From Zancudomyces culisetae (lineage: Eukaryota > Kickxellomycota > Harpellomycetes > Harpellales > Legeriomycetaceae): a stretch of 19,097 bases of DNA. Location of the stretch: positions 1-19,097 of the forward strand of contig LSSK01000607.1 of assembly GCA_001969505.1 (NCBI GenBank). The letters are read 5' to 3'. The notes beneath the pieces were generated by a model, which saw only the letters and a program-made list of their open reading frames with translations, made no database searches and was not told the DNA's origin. Of the stretch, positions 8,247-18,132 are shown in pieces (the stretch's first letter is position 1; every line of letters starts with the position of its first letter). The translations under genes were made by a program, and so were the position numbers.

Positions 8247-11200
8247 ATGGATTACGAAAAGGAAAAAAAAGAATTAGAAATAGCATGCTACGAATTTCAA
8301 ACAGCTGTTAATAACAGCGAGGCGGAACAAAAATTGCTAAAATTTAAGCAACGACAAGATTTGCTGGTGTTTGGTCAATATATAATTAAATCAGCAGACA
8401 GTAGTGGTGCCGCCAAATTCTTTGCGATACAAGGAATAACCGAAACAATCCTCGAGAGGTATACACAAATGGACTTGAGAGAGGTATTAGAAATTAGGCG
8501 ACAATTAATAGAATATGTGATTGGAAACAAGGAAAAAACAGAAGGACAGTTTGTTAGCGAAACTATCTGTTGGAGTATTTCGGTTATTACTAAAAGAAGC
8601 TGGCTGGATATCAGTCAAGAGGATAGAAAGCAATTTATAATTGAAATTTGCAGTATAATAAGTGTAGGAGCAGGGGCTATTGATGTAGGAGAAGGAGAGC
8701 GAGAAGGAGTAATGAGAAATGGGTGGAATCAAAAGGAGAAAGAAGCAAGAGATAGGAAAACAGCAATGATGATAGCAATAGTGGTGCAGCTGTTAGAAGA
8801 ATTTTCGACAAGCACAAACCTGAAAAGGTACAAACTACCGTGGGAATTCCATTATAAAAGCAAAAGATTGTTCGAGCAGGAGGGGGCCTTAAGAATGTTA
8901 TTTGAGGCAAGTTTGGCAGGTCTGGAACAACAGATACTAAGATCTAAAGATGGGCTGATAAAGAGCAGCGGTGAGGAAATACTGATATGTGAACGAGTGT
9001 TAAATTGGGAGTTTACGAAAAACGATGTGGAATCGGTAATGAGTGAGATGATAATTGAAAAGGGAGCCTTTGGTAGAGAGGGAAATGAGTATGGCAATAA
9101 CACAGAAGATATGAATAACGGAAGTGGAGGACCTGGTAGCAGACAGCCAAGAAACGTGTTTCCGGTGGAATGGGCGGGAGTATTATTTCAGGCAAAAACG
9201 TTGCAGATATTTTTGCAGGTATACTACAAACTTCCCAGAAATAAGAGTGGGTACAACAAAGTGAGACACTCGGCAATGCAATGTTTGGTGCAAATGTGTG
9301 GAATGAAAGTTCAAGATCAAATAGAGGATAAGGCGATGGCAGAAACAGTAGAATCGATGAGACTGTTATATTACGCATCAACAATGGATATGTTAATACA
9401 AATGGCCGAGCTAACGGTGACGCATAGCGATCTTAGCAAAGAAATGGGAGCGGAGGAGTATGTGGGGTTGACAGAAATGAACTTGGGATTTATGGAGATG
9501 ATTACAATTTACAACCAAAGCACACGGAAGAGTAATGATGCGGAGAAAAGGTATATTATCAAATATATAACAGAACAATGTGACAATACAGCAAATTACT
9601 TCAACTCGGTGTCATTGCTAACGAGGTTTGGAATACAGGAAATGATGAGGTTAGTGGAGAATGGGGAGGAGGTTGAACAGAGTATAGTAGTTGAAGGGGT
9701 GACTAACCTGTTGGATAGCTGGCAAGTGATTATTGAAGAGGCGGATAATGAGAGGCGGTATTACTACGACTATAACTACAATCAAGGTGAGCAGCAACTA
9801 GATCAAAAGATAAATGAGTTTTGGGAAAAGGTGGTTGTGGTATACACGCGCCCAGTTTATCAAACCTATATAAGTTTATGTTTGAAGGCGGCGAGAACAG
9901 GGGTGAATTTTCAAATGGAGTCTGATGAATATGGTCGTTCCTTGGCAGGATTATCACAGCACCAAAGTGGAATTGGTGGAGAAGATGATGACATTGAAGA
10001 TGGATATTTTGTAGAATATGACTATTTTTATAACCAAGTAAAATTAGTATCACAATTTGCCAGGTTGGTAGACAGCCGAACGATATTACAATATTTGAGC
10101 GAGGAAATTAGAAAGCGACTGACAGGGATGGTAGAGTTTGGAAACAATAAAATGATACTGGCAAGGGAGCTAAAGTGGTTAATAATGATTTTGGGTCAAG
10201 TACTTGCAGATGATAGTAATGGTAGTGAACAGGTGATGATTCCTGAAGAGGTTATGAATTGTTCAGTGGAACAGACTAATAGATACATGTTGGATATTGG
10301 TACTGAGTGTGAAAATGATAGCTTTGTAAATGGTCGCGGTGGTGGTGGTGGCAACAGTAATGGTGTAAATTCAGCAGCAAAAAATCGATTAAGGACGGTC
10401 AATGGATTGGCAACAGACTATTTAGCATTGGAAGCAGTTAAATGTGATAGTCTGGCTACGTCTATTATAAAGATTCACAAATTGTTAATGATAGTTACAG
10501 CAAAGTATGTTGAAATAGTCAAACAAATACAAATGCAAATGCAAATGTCAATACAAGAAACAACAACAACAACAAAGACAACAACAACATCATCTTCATC
10601 ATCTTCATCATCAACAGCAACGGCAACAACAACAACAGCAATGGCAAGACTGCGACTATGTGAAGACTTGCTGATTACAATTTATGACTTTTTTGGAAGA
10701 ATTATTCCAGTATATTTTGTGATTGATGAAAATGAGTACGAAATAGTGAGTTTAACGGTTTCAAAGAGCGGGCTATTCGGAAACAAGAATGAATGTATAA
10801 GCCTAATAGATGATTTGGTGCTACAATGTTGTGAAAGTATAAAGGTACAAGGACTATTAAAACGCAATGATGATGGTAGCAAGATTGATGATGGATCTAC
10901 TAATACTCCAGTAACCAATTCTATAGTAAAAATGTTGACCAGCCTTACCAAGTCTCGGCGAATATTGACAGGATTGTTATTTCATAGTGAAAATTTTCAA
11001 CAAGTGTTGGTAAAGGAGCTGTTTGATATGTTGTCGTATACAGAGATAATTCCGCGACATTTGACTAGTCAAGTAGTGTATATAATTGGAACTAGTTATA
11101 AGTTGCCGCTTGAAATAATGAACAGCATGTTTACGGTGTATTTTGTGAATATTATTGGCAATGATTTGGGTGCAAGTGGCGATACACAGCTTAGAGAACA

Positions 11201-12692
11201 GCAGGTATTGTTGGCTTTGGATATAGTTGAGGGGCTTTTTAAGTGCTATAATCCGTCTTTGGTGTGGGAGTTGCACAATGTCATTACGATTCCATTTTTC
11301 AAAACGATTTTGTCTCTGAAAGACGGAAATGGTATTCTGACTCAGGGTGTGTTGATCAAGTTGCTGTTGGTAATTGAGACATTTGTCAAGCTAGTTGATT
11401 TTTCTTGGTACTATGAAACTGAACCTGAACATGTACCTGAACCGCTACCTGGCCAAGGTATTCAAATCCAAAACAGCGTGTTGGAATTCCAAACCAAAGA
11501 TAATTCAAAATCTCGATTGGAAAACCATTCACCTGCTTACCATGCTATTCAACAATTAACAGCGTGTATTACTGATTCTATAACCAAAATTTCATTTGCT
11601 TGTATTTCGATTAGTACTAGCAAGATTGAAAATATCAACAACAATAACATCAATACTAACTATCCAATTAATATACCCAAGAACGTAAACCAAAAGCAAA
11701 ACCTCAACAACAAACAAACCGATTTGGAAAGGGACAAAAACGAAAGCGATTTATCGTTCATTTTGACCTGTACATTAATTTCAATTACTCATGAACTGTG
11801 TTTAAACTTGACTTCGACATGTACTCTACTTGGCAAATCCACATACTTCCAAAACCTGGTGCTAAGCACACTAATAACTCTAAACAACACTGCCATTACT
11901 CCAACTGTATCTCAGGAACAGCAAAGACAATTGTTTTGCGCAAACCTTGATAGCGCCGGCACTCTTGATCCCTACCTCCTTATGCTCAAGGATATCTTTA
12001 CCTTTGTTGACCAAGGCTACGAGTTGCTTGATCCTAAAAATAGCAGCTGTGTAGTATATGCAATTGTGCTTGCTCTTGACATGCCGGTTCCTGATATTGT
12101 CATCAATGCATGTCAACTACTCAACATCCTCTTGTACAAACTCTTTTTCTCTAATTCTGCCTCTCTGAACCCCAGCAGTTTTGCATGCAACTTGAGGCTG
12201 CTTTTCTCCAACCCGGACGACTTGTCTTCTTCTTCCACCTCGTGTTCGTTTGAGCTTGTTGAAAAACTGCTTTTTCTTCTTTTGAAATCTCAATTCGATC
12301 CTGTAATTCTCGATCATGTTGGAACTTCAATTATTCTGTTACATTTGTCTTCATTTCTCAATACTCAAACTTCTCAAATTACAAACCCTATGAACCCAAA
12401 TACAAATACCTCTAATCTTTCTAATCAAAACACAAACGCTAGCCATTTAGTCAAACTTGCCTACCAATACTATTCCCAGAATACAAACATCAACCCCATC
12501 TCGGCTAACCGTATCTTGATCAACTTTGATGCCTACATCTCAAGCATCAACAACCTTAAATCCGTAAACTTTCTGTTTTCCTCAATCTCCTCCGCCAATT
12601 CCAATATAGGAATAGTAAACGATATCTTTTTGGAACAACGCCCAGTGCTACATGCTTTCTTGGTCGAAACTAGAGCTGTCTTATTGTTGTAG
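8247..12692 (+). CDS. XPO4: Exportin-4 homologue (importin-beta family)
   Basis: This is a nuclear transport receptor of the karyopherin-beta superfamily. Animal XPO4 exports eIF5A and Smad3 with RanGTP, and cargo here is inferred. Much of the 1481-aa single-exon frame matches exportin-4 as I know it: VITKRSWLDIS (about 113-123), LLEEFSTSTN followed by WEFHYKSKRLFEQEGALRMLF (from about 199), a VLNWEF block (about 249-254), LLDSWQVIIEEAD (about 488-500), an acidic EDDDIED linker, WLIMILGQVLADD plus MIPEEVMN (about 644-670, close to a hallmark XPO4 segment), and ELVEKLLFLLLKSQFDPVI near the C-terminus. It is about 330 aa longer than human XPO4, mainly through Gly, Thr/Ser and Asn low-complexity insertions (about 698-703, 771-799, 1130-1160). 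An in-frame TAG lies just upstream of the chosen ATG. The stop overlaps the convergent kinase gene by 12 bp. Strand composition reverses near 11.4 kb within the frame. Confidence 0.88.
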   Translation: MDYEKEKKELEIACYEFQTAVNNSEAEQKLLKFKQRQDLLVFGQYIIKSADSSGAAKFFAIQGITETILERYTQMDLREVLEIRRQLIEYVIGNKEKTEGQFVSETICWSISVITKRSWLDISQEDRKQFIIEICSIISVGAGAIDVGEGEREGVMRNGWNQKEKEARDRKTAMMIAIVVQLLEEFSTSTNLKRYKLPWEFHYKSKRLFEQEGALRMLFEASLAGLEQQILRSKDGLIKSSGEEILICERVLNWEFTKNDVESVMSEMIIEKGAFGREGNEYGNNTEDMNNGSGGPGSRQPRNVFPVEWAGVLFQAKTLQIFLQVYYKLPRNKSGYNKVRHSAMQCLVQMCGMKVQDQIEDKAMAETVESMRLLYYASTMDMLIQMAELTVTHSDLSKEMGAEEYVGLTEMNLGFMEMITIYNQSTRKSNDAEKRYIIKYITEQCDNTANYFNSVSLLTRFGIQEMMRLVENGEEVEQSIVVEGVTNLLDSWQVIIEEADNERRYYYDYNYNQGEQQLDQKINEFWEKVVVVYTRPVYQTYISLCLKAARTGVNFQMESDEYGRSLAGLSQHQSGIGGEDDDIEDGYFVEYDYFYNQVKLVSQFARLVDSRTILQYLSEEIRKRLTGMVEFGNNKMILARELKWLIMILGQVLADDSNGSEQVMIPEEVMNCSVEQTNRYMLDIGTECENDSFVNGRGGGGGNSNGVNSAAKNRLRTVNGLATDYLALEAVKCDSLATSIIKIHKLLMIVTAKYVEIVKQIQMQMQMSIQETTTTTKTTTTSSSSSSSSTATATTTTAMARLRLCEDLLITIYDFFGRIIPVYFVIDENEYEIVSLTVSKSGLFGNKNECISLIDDLVLQCCESIKVQGLLKRNDDGSKIDDGSTNTPVTNSIVKMLTSLTKSRRILTGLLFHSENFQQVLVKELFDMLSYTEIIPRHLTSQVVYIIGTSYKLPLEIMNSMFTVYFVNIIGNDLGASGDTQLREQQVLLALDIVEGLFKCYNPSLVWELHNVITIPFFKTILSLKDGNGILTQGVLIKLLLVIETFVKLVDFSWYYETEPEHVPEPLPGQGIQIQNSVLEFQTKDNSKSRLENHSPAYHAIQQLTACITDSITKISFACISISTSKIENINNNNINTNYPINIPKNVNQKQNLNNKQTDLERDKNESDLSFILTCTLISITHELCLNLTSTCTLLGKSTYFQNLVLSTLITLNNTAITPTVSQEQQRQLFCANLDSAGTLDPYLLMLKDIFTFVDQGYELLDPKNSSCVVYAIVLALDMPVPDIVINACQLLNILLYKLFFSNSASLNPSSFACNLRLLFSNPDDLSSSSTSCSFELVEKLLFLLLKSQFDPVILDHVGTSIILLHLSSFLNTQTSQITNPMNPNTNTSNLSNQNTNASHLVKLAYQYYSQNTNINPISANRILINFDAYISSINNLKSVNFLFSSISSANSNIGIVNDIFLEQRPVLHAFLVETRAVLLL
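10559..10640 (+). repeat. Trinucleotide low-complexity tract in exportin-4
   Basis: Imperfect ACA and TCA trinucleotide runs encode a Thr-then-Ser-then-Thr/Ala tract of about 28 residues (about 771-799). It interrupts the helical-repeat array between two regions that resemble exportin-4. It is likely a disordered loop that can vary in length by replication slippage. Confidence 0.85.
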
Positions 12693-15416
12693 TACCTTTA
12701 CAATTATCCATCCTGCTACAATATCCACCACAAACATTCCTATGTATCTCTTGTAGACTCTTTGTTTGTACTGGATCAGTCCATTTACAATTATTATTAT
12801 CAGTAATATCGTCACTATTATCGTTCGTCCATTTTCGTTTCCTTTATCTCGCTCTATCACTTGGCTCTTTATTAGCCCCACAATTTTACTTGTAAATACA
12901 ACTATTTTTATTATTTCTTTACTTTTTTCCCAAGTTTCTACAAATCCAAACATCCTGATTCTGTACCTATTCTCGCCATAACCCGTATCCATATCCACAT
13001 CCATATCCATACCCCTATCCATACCCATATCCATATCCATACCTTTATTCTCACACTTTTCCTCATATCCACTCTTATCTAAATTTTTATTTTCATCACT
13101 ATACATGCTCTCGATTGTAGGCAATGCCAATACTCTTCTGCGGCTTTTACCTATTTTCTTATACCTTCCATCATCCCACATCATCCCTGCAGCATCTCTA
13201 CCACTGTCCTCACCGATTTCATACCCTTTCATTATTTCATCTCGGCTATTCACTCCACGACTTTTGATTGGTGTGAATGCCATCATTTTACTTGCCTTTG
13301 CACTCTCGTATCTTTTCTTGCTTACTTGCTCGATTATTTCCTCTACATCTGGTCGCTTTTCCTTATCAACTGATAGTAGTCGCTTTATCAACTCTTTGAG
13401 TTCATCACTAATTGGACCTTTTCCTCCCCGATCTTTTACTTTTGGAAACCTTACCTTTTTAAATCCCAATATTTGACTTCGTATTTTATCATAATCCTCC
13501 TCCTCCTCCTCCTCCTCCTCTTCTTCTTCTTCTTCCTCCTCTTCTTCTTCCTCCTCATACCGCTTCTCATAATCACCATCACCATCACCATCACCATCTT
13601 CTTCGTTTATAACTAAACCATTAATCTCGTTCCCATTATCGTCCCTATTATCAACACTATCTCTACTACTTTTCTTGTCTATTTTTTTATCAGTCTTCTT
13701 TAATTTTCTTACAAATGGTACGGTTGAATAACACAAAAAATACAAAATCGTTCCGAGCGACCACATATCCGCCTTGGTACTATATTCATCATAGTACTTT
13801 CCTTGTTCATTCACTCGCAACAGTTCCGGTGCCATATACTCCAATGTTCCTGTAGCCCCTGTCCGCTTTCCTTGCTGCCGACGACTTTCCTTCGTACTTC
13901 CAAAACCAGTTAATATTTCACACTCACCAAAATCCGACAACAGTACTCTGGGAATACTATCACCAACGCTGTTTTTCTCCCCACCACCCCTGTCCCCACT
14001 TCCAAACTCTCCTGTTCCATCTGGTTTTATTTTATCGCATTGAATTCCACTTACTCTTTCACTATTATCTTTCCCATATTTACTTTCCGCTTTTAGTAAC
14101 AGATTCTGTGGTTTCAAATCTCTATATATAATTCCCTTTTTGTGTAAAAATAATAATCCTTCACATATATCCGAAAAAAATGCCCATATGTATTCTTCTG
14201 TCAAGTAATTTCGCTTTTTCTTTTTATTTCCCCCCTTATTTAATCCCGATCCCATCTTGTTTTCTCTTTCCAGCATTCTTTTTACTCTCAAGCTTTTCCT
14301 TGCCTTGCGACTCACACCATCTTCTACATCGATCCCACTTTCACCTCTGCCTCGCTTTCTTACACCATAATTGTCCCCGCTTCCATTACCGCCACCACTT
14401 CTATTTCTATCTCCACCCCCCTCAACAAATTCATACAAATTCCCCCCATCTGCATATTCCATCAATATCAAAAGCGTCGGAACTTCAGGTCCGAATTTTG
14501 TCAACCGCTGCATCTCAAGCCAACTGTGCTTGTAGTCAATGATATTCACATGGTTTAACCGTTCCAGAAGTTTTACCTCCTTCAACATTTTTATTAGCCA
14601 CTCATGATCATCCCCAACAGCCACTTTCTTCACCGCATATAACCCTAGCACCACTTCATCCAGTATATGCTGGCATTTATACACACTTCCTCTCAACCCT
14701 CGTCCTAGTTTTTTACCTTCATTAAAAAACCGCTCATAATACCCATTATTAAAAGATAATTGATTTAGTTTGAACCGTCGTTGTGAACTTTCTCCCCCCA
14801 TACTGTTAATTTCTGTAGTTTCCATATCTACTTCTACCCCTAGCTCGGTTGGTTGCTCTTCAGTGCTCTTGTATGGCAATCCCAACTTTTTACTCGTATT
14901 ATACGCCTTTAGTAGATATGTAAAGTACTCCTTGTTCATTATCAGATGATTTCCTCCACCACTTTCGTACCATAAATCCTCCTCCTCAAATTCCCTAAAA
15001 CAGGTAGGACAGTACCTACCACTATGAAGGTTGCCAATCCCACCGATCCCACCAATTCCTGATTCTCCTGCGTTCCCACCGCCGTGCCGCTCAAATGATT
15101 GGTATCTGTACCCAGGCTCTCCACTGCCAAGCTCATCCCTCATCCTCCTACCACTACCTCTTCTTCCTCTAAGCCCACCCATGTCTCTTGCTCGACCAGA
15201 CTGAATATTCCTTCTACTTTCTAATTCCGTTGTCATCACATCGCTAGTCCCAAACCTAATCATTTCCTCACTACTCGATCTCACTCTGCCATCAAACATT
15301 TCCCTAACCGCCACCTGAGATGTGTTTGGGTTATACACAACCACTTTTTCGTTTTCTGGTTGGTATAAAATCACCTCTAGCGGATTGTATTTTACTATCT
15401 CCTTTCCCTCCTCCAT
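12681..15416 (-). CDS. IKS1: IKS1-family serine/threonine protein kinase with C-terminal membrane helices
   Basis: This is a predicted Ser/Thr kinase of the poorly characterised Iks1/IksA family. Residues 1-38 carry YNP/YQP repeats typical of Iks1 N-termini. A CPTC pair (136-139) lies in a Cys-motif segment. The kinase core runs from about 229 to 700: glycine loop GRGLRGSV (238-245), AVKK (Lys263), the family-specific VGDDHEWL block (267-274), alphaC Glu280, YRDLKPQN (Asp433, Asn438), DFG (495-497), MAPELL (528-533) and DMWSLG (550-555). The usual HRD histidine is Tyr431. Low-complexity insertions at about 332-402, 443-487 and 571-640 (with 20 consecutive Glu) lengthen the domain. Met-Asp repeats follow (793-810). 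Two hydrophobic segments (865-880 and 891-908) suggest membrane anchoring at the C-terminus. The start ATG is the first Met before the YNP repeats. The stop is TAA, overlapping exportin-4 tail to tail. Target and location are unknown. Confidence 0.9.
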   Translation of the reverse strand: MEEGKEIVKYNPLEVILYQPENEKVVVYNPNTSQVAVREMFDGRVRSSSEEMIRFGTSDVMTTELESRRNIQSGRARDMGGLRGRRGSGRRMRDELGSGEPGYRYQSFERHGGGNAGESGIGGIGGIGNLHSGRYCPTCFREFEEEDLWYESGGGNHLIMNKEYFTYLLKAYNTSKKLGLPYKSTEEQPTELGVEVDMETTEINSMGGESSQRRFKLNQLSFNNGYYERFFNEGKKLGRGLRGSVYKCQHILDEVVLGLYAVKKVAVGDDHEWLIKMLKEVKLLERLNHVNIIDYKHSWLEMQRLTKFGPEVPTLLILMEYADGGNLYEFVEGGGDRNRSGGGNGSGDNYGVRKRGRGESGIDVEDGVSRKARKSLRVKRMLERENKMGSGLNKGGNKKKKRNYLTEEYIWAFFSDICEGLLFLHKKGIIYRDLKPQNLLLKAESKYGKDNSERVSGIQCDKIKPDGTGEFGSGDRGGGEKNSVGDSIPRVLLSDFGECEILTGFGSTKESRRQQGKRTGATGTLEYMAPELLRVNEQGKYYDEYSTKADMWSLGTILYFLCYSTVPFVRKLKKTDKKIDKKSSRDSVDNRDDNGNEINGLVINEEDGDGDGDGDYEKRYEEEEEEEEEEEEEEEEEEEEDYDKIRSQILGFKKVRFPKVKDRGGKGPISDELKELIKRLLSVDKEKRPDVEEIIEQVSKKRYESAKASKMMAFTPIKSRGVNSRDEIMKGYEIGEDSGRDAAGMMWDDGRYKKIGKSRRRVLALPTIESMYSDENKNLDKSGYEEKCENKGMDMDMGMDRGMDMDVDMDTGYGENRYRIRMFGFVETWEKSKEIIKIVVFTSKIVGLIKSQVIERDKGNENGRTIIVTILLIIIIVNGLIQYKQRVYKRYIGMFVVDIVAGWIIVKVLQQ
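12986..13042. repeat. Hexamer minisatellite in IKS1
   Basis: About nine imperfect copies of a CCATAT/CCATAC-type hexamer lie on the plus strand. On the coding (minus) strand they encode alternating Met with Asp or Gly between the kinase domain and the first membrane helix. The pure repeat suggests recent slippage and length variation between strains. Confidence 0.85.
13497..13598. repeat. Glu and Asp-Gly simple repeats in IKS1
   Basis: Positions 13497-13556 are 20 consecutive Glu codons (GAG and GAA mixed). Positions 13574-13598 are ATC/ACC repeats encoding alternating Asp and Gly. Together they form a strongly acidic insertion inside the kinase C-lobe, between DMWSLG and the closing helices. 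Mixed GAG/GAA use suggests selection for the acidic run and not merely a young microsatellite. Confidence 0.9.
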
Positions 15417-17273
15417 CTTAGTATACCTTCTACCTCGATCGTATTTTGCTCGAATCTATTAGTTTTACAATTTAGTACACCTTGTTTGTCTTTAATATTA
15501 TGTAAATGAATAACCCAACTCAACATGGATTAAATAGAAAAATCTTTAAAAATATAGTATTCGACTATACCTAAAAAATAGAACAATAAATTCAGTTGAG
15601 TATTATATGTTTTGTTTGTTTGAACTTTATTTGCTAGAGCAACCTAGAGTTTGCTATCGGTACCTGTTTTAGCAATAAAAAAAATTATAGATATAGAGTA
15701 TGTAAATATTCGACTTTTTAATATTTATCTTGCTTTGCTCTTTGTTTTTGAAATTACTAACTATTTATATAAGGAGCATATTATCAGTTATATTTCAAGG
15801 AATCTGCTCTAGTGAATATATTAAATCATAGAATTTCATTTGGCTATTTTATTGGATGAATCTAAAAAAAAAGCCTAAACCATAGACAGGAAACTAAACT
15901 ATGCAAAAACTTCACAACCATTAATTAAAAACCAATAAAGTACCAGATATTTAAAGACCATCCAAATCCATAAATATTCAAATGTGGAAACTTGGGAGTC
16001 AAAAGAAATTCAAAAAGCTTTCACCTAATACAGCTAATTATCTGTGTTAATTGTTTAAACTGTAAATTTTCATATATTGCATAATGGTAAAACCAACACT
16101 AGTTTAAATATAATCTTTTATAGTAAATCTACATATGGCTAAATACCTCTTTTAAAAATGTAAATGAATAAAGATATTCATTGTTCTGGGAATTTATTAC
16201 TGCAAAACTATCAATTACTCATTAATATATATTATGGTTATTTAAATAGCATTCAAATAGTTTATGATTAACAAATATATATATTTGCAAAGCTTAAAAC
16301 ATAATAGATAAAACTATTGTTAATTATTGGAAATATGATTGAAATGAACAAGAAGCTTGATTTAAAACTAACACGATTAATAACAATATTTTATGTTTAA
16401 TAGTGTATAACAATATATATAATCTAGTATCAAAAATGCTGTAAAAATGAAAACAATAAAGCTAAAATTAAATATTGTAAAATTATAACTACCTCAATTG
16501 CTGAGATGTAATAAAAATTAAAAATCATATTAGATTAAGGTTGTATAAAGAACATATAGACATGATATTAAATGTTTATAGTTAAATGAGTAATTTATGT
16601 TACTTGAATAATATTTCAACTTGATTAAAAAAAAGTTAAAAGAAAATAGTTATAGTACGAATATAATATACAAGAATACCAGTGTATTTTTTACTAATCA
16701 TGATAAATGTGCAATGAGTCCCAAAAATATCTCAGTTTTACTGATACTTTTCTTATCTTAGATTTCAAACAATAATTGCCATTGTAATATTATAATATAT
16801 ATTGTATATTTACCCAATTACTTATAAAACCAAGTAATTTATGATATGTGTTTTAAATAATCAGTGAGAAATTAACAATTTAAAATTATACCAATTGTCA
16901 ATTTTGGAACTATTAAATAATAAACATATAGAAATTATTTTTTTCATTATTAGATACAAATAGTATATATAGATGTCGTCACATATTATTCATAAAACAG
17001 TTGATAGTAAAACAAAATTAATAATATTAAAAAACTTTTAATAATATCTTATCCAAAAGCAGTTATTTTAAATATTTAAAACAATTTTAACTTCAAGATC
17101 AATGGTATACTTAATAATTTAAAGAGTAGTTACTAAAGTGTTTTTATAATCATAGAATCATTTCTAATCTTTTAACATTTAGTTAAATACTTTGTATGAT
17201 AAATTAAAATGTAAATTTTGAATTGAAAATTTGGTTGTATCAATAACCCTGAATATCGGATGCATTAGTACTT

Positions 17274-17293
17274 ATGTATACTTGAGTATACAT
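17274..17293. repeat. Near-perfect 20-bp palindrome
   Basis: ATGTATACT (17274-17282) and AGTATACAT (17285-17293) are exact reverse complements with a 2-nt TG centre. Outside them, TAGT (17266-17269) and ACTA (17294-17297) extend the pairing if a 4-nt ACTT bulge is allowed on the left arm. It lies inside the AT-rich block. Confidence 0.75.
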
Positions 17294-18095
17294 ACTAGTG
17301 ACGTAAGGGTGCTACTAAAAGAATATGTTAATTAAATAATACGATACAACTCCTATTCATACACATATATTTTTCTGTAGTCATAATTTATTTTAATACG
17401 CTATTGTTAAGCCATACAACACTAAAAATGCAAATTTTTATAAGAATATTTTAAATTATTTAATGGTTTCATATAGAACAATGTATTAATAGATATTGCA
17501 TCAGAAGCAATATTATTATTAAAATAATCACCAAAAATAAATCTATCACAATGCTTTGACGTTTGTGGTGTTGTTAAAAACATTTAATAATAGGCTTTAG
17601 ATTAGCAATTAGAATAAAGTTTTATACATCTTCTAATTGATTTAAATATATTCTTTGATGTATAGATAATGTATAATTTTATTGATTATCCATTACAATA
17701 ATGAGTAGACAAATAAAATTAATGATTAAACTATCTTAGTTTTTCTATATTTTTAAATTTTAGGTTTAGAATATTATATTTCATTCTAGCAACAAAGGAA
17801 TAATATGAACATTTAAAATTAAAGCTTTTTAAATTATCATGTACAACTCGAAACGACCTTAAAATAAATTAGCTTAGTAAGTTTTATATTAAACATTTTT
17901 AGAATAAACATTAATATTCAATGTATATTAAATAGTCCCATAATGTCTAATTGTAATACTATCATGGAATTAATAAACCTTTAATCACATCGATACACGT
18001 ATTTCTTTGTACAATTACCATGTTAAACTTATAAATTTGTAAAATTAATATACAATTATTGGGTGAAATCTGAAAATTTGCATACTTTTAAAACT

Positions 18096-18132
18096 TGTGT
18101 CTATTAGGGACACATGTTATACTTCAAGTATA
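18096..18132. repeat. Two adjacent short hairpins
   Basis: TGTGTC (18096-18101) pairs with GACACA (18109-18114) across a 7-nt loop. Three bases later TATACTT (18118-18124) pairs with AAGTATA (18126-18132) across a single C. The second motif resembles the GTATACTT core of the palindrome at 17274-17293. Confidence 0.65.

Noticed and set aside
11400-11470. Possible gene fusion or frameshift at the skew switch in exportin-4
   Set aside because: The frame is continuous, and exportin-4-like segments occur on both sides of the switch in the expected order.
12117-12317. Antisense frames inside exportin-4 and IKS1, including 9013-9384 (-) and 13105-13476 (+)
   Set aside because: These are shadows caused by purine/pyrimidine strand bias in real coding sequence; their translations are low-complexity and Ser/Leu/Pro-rich.
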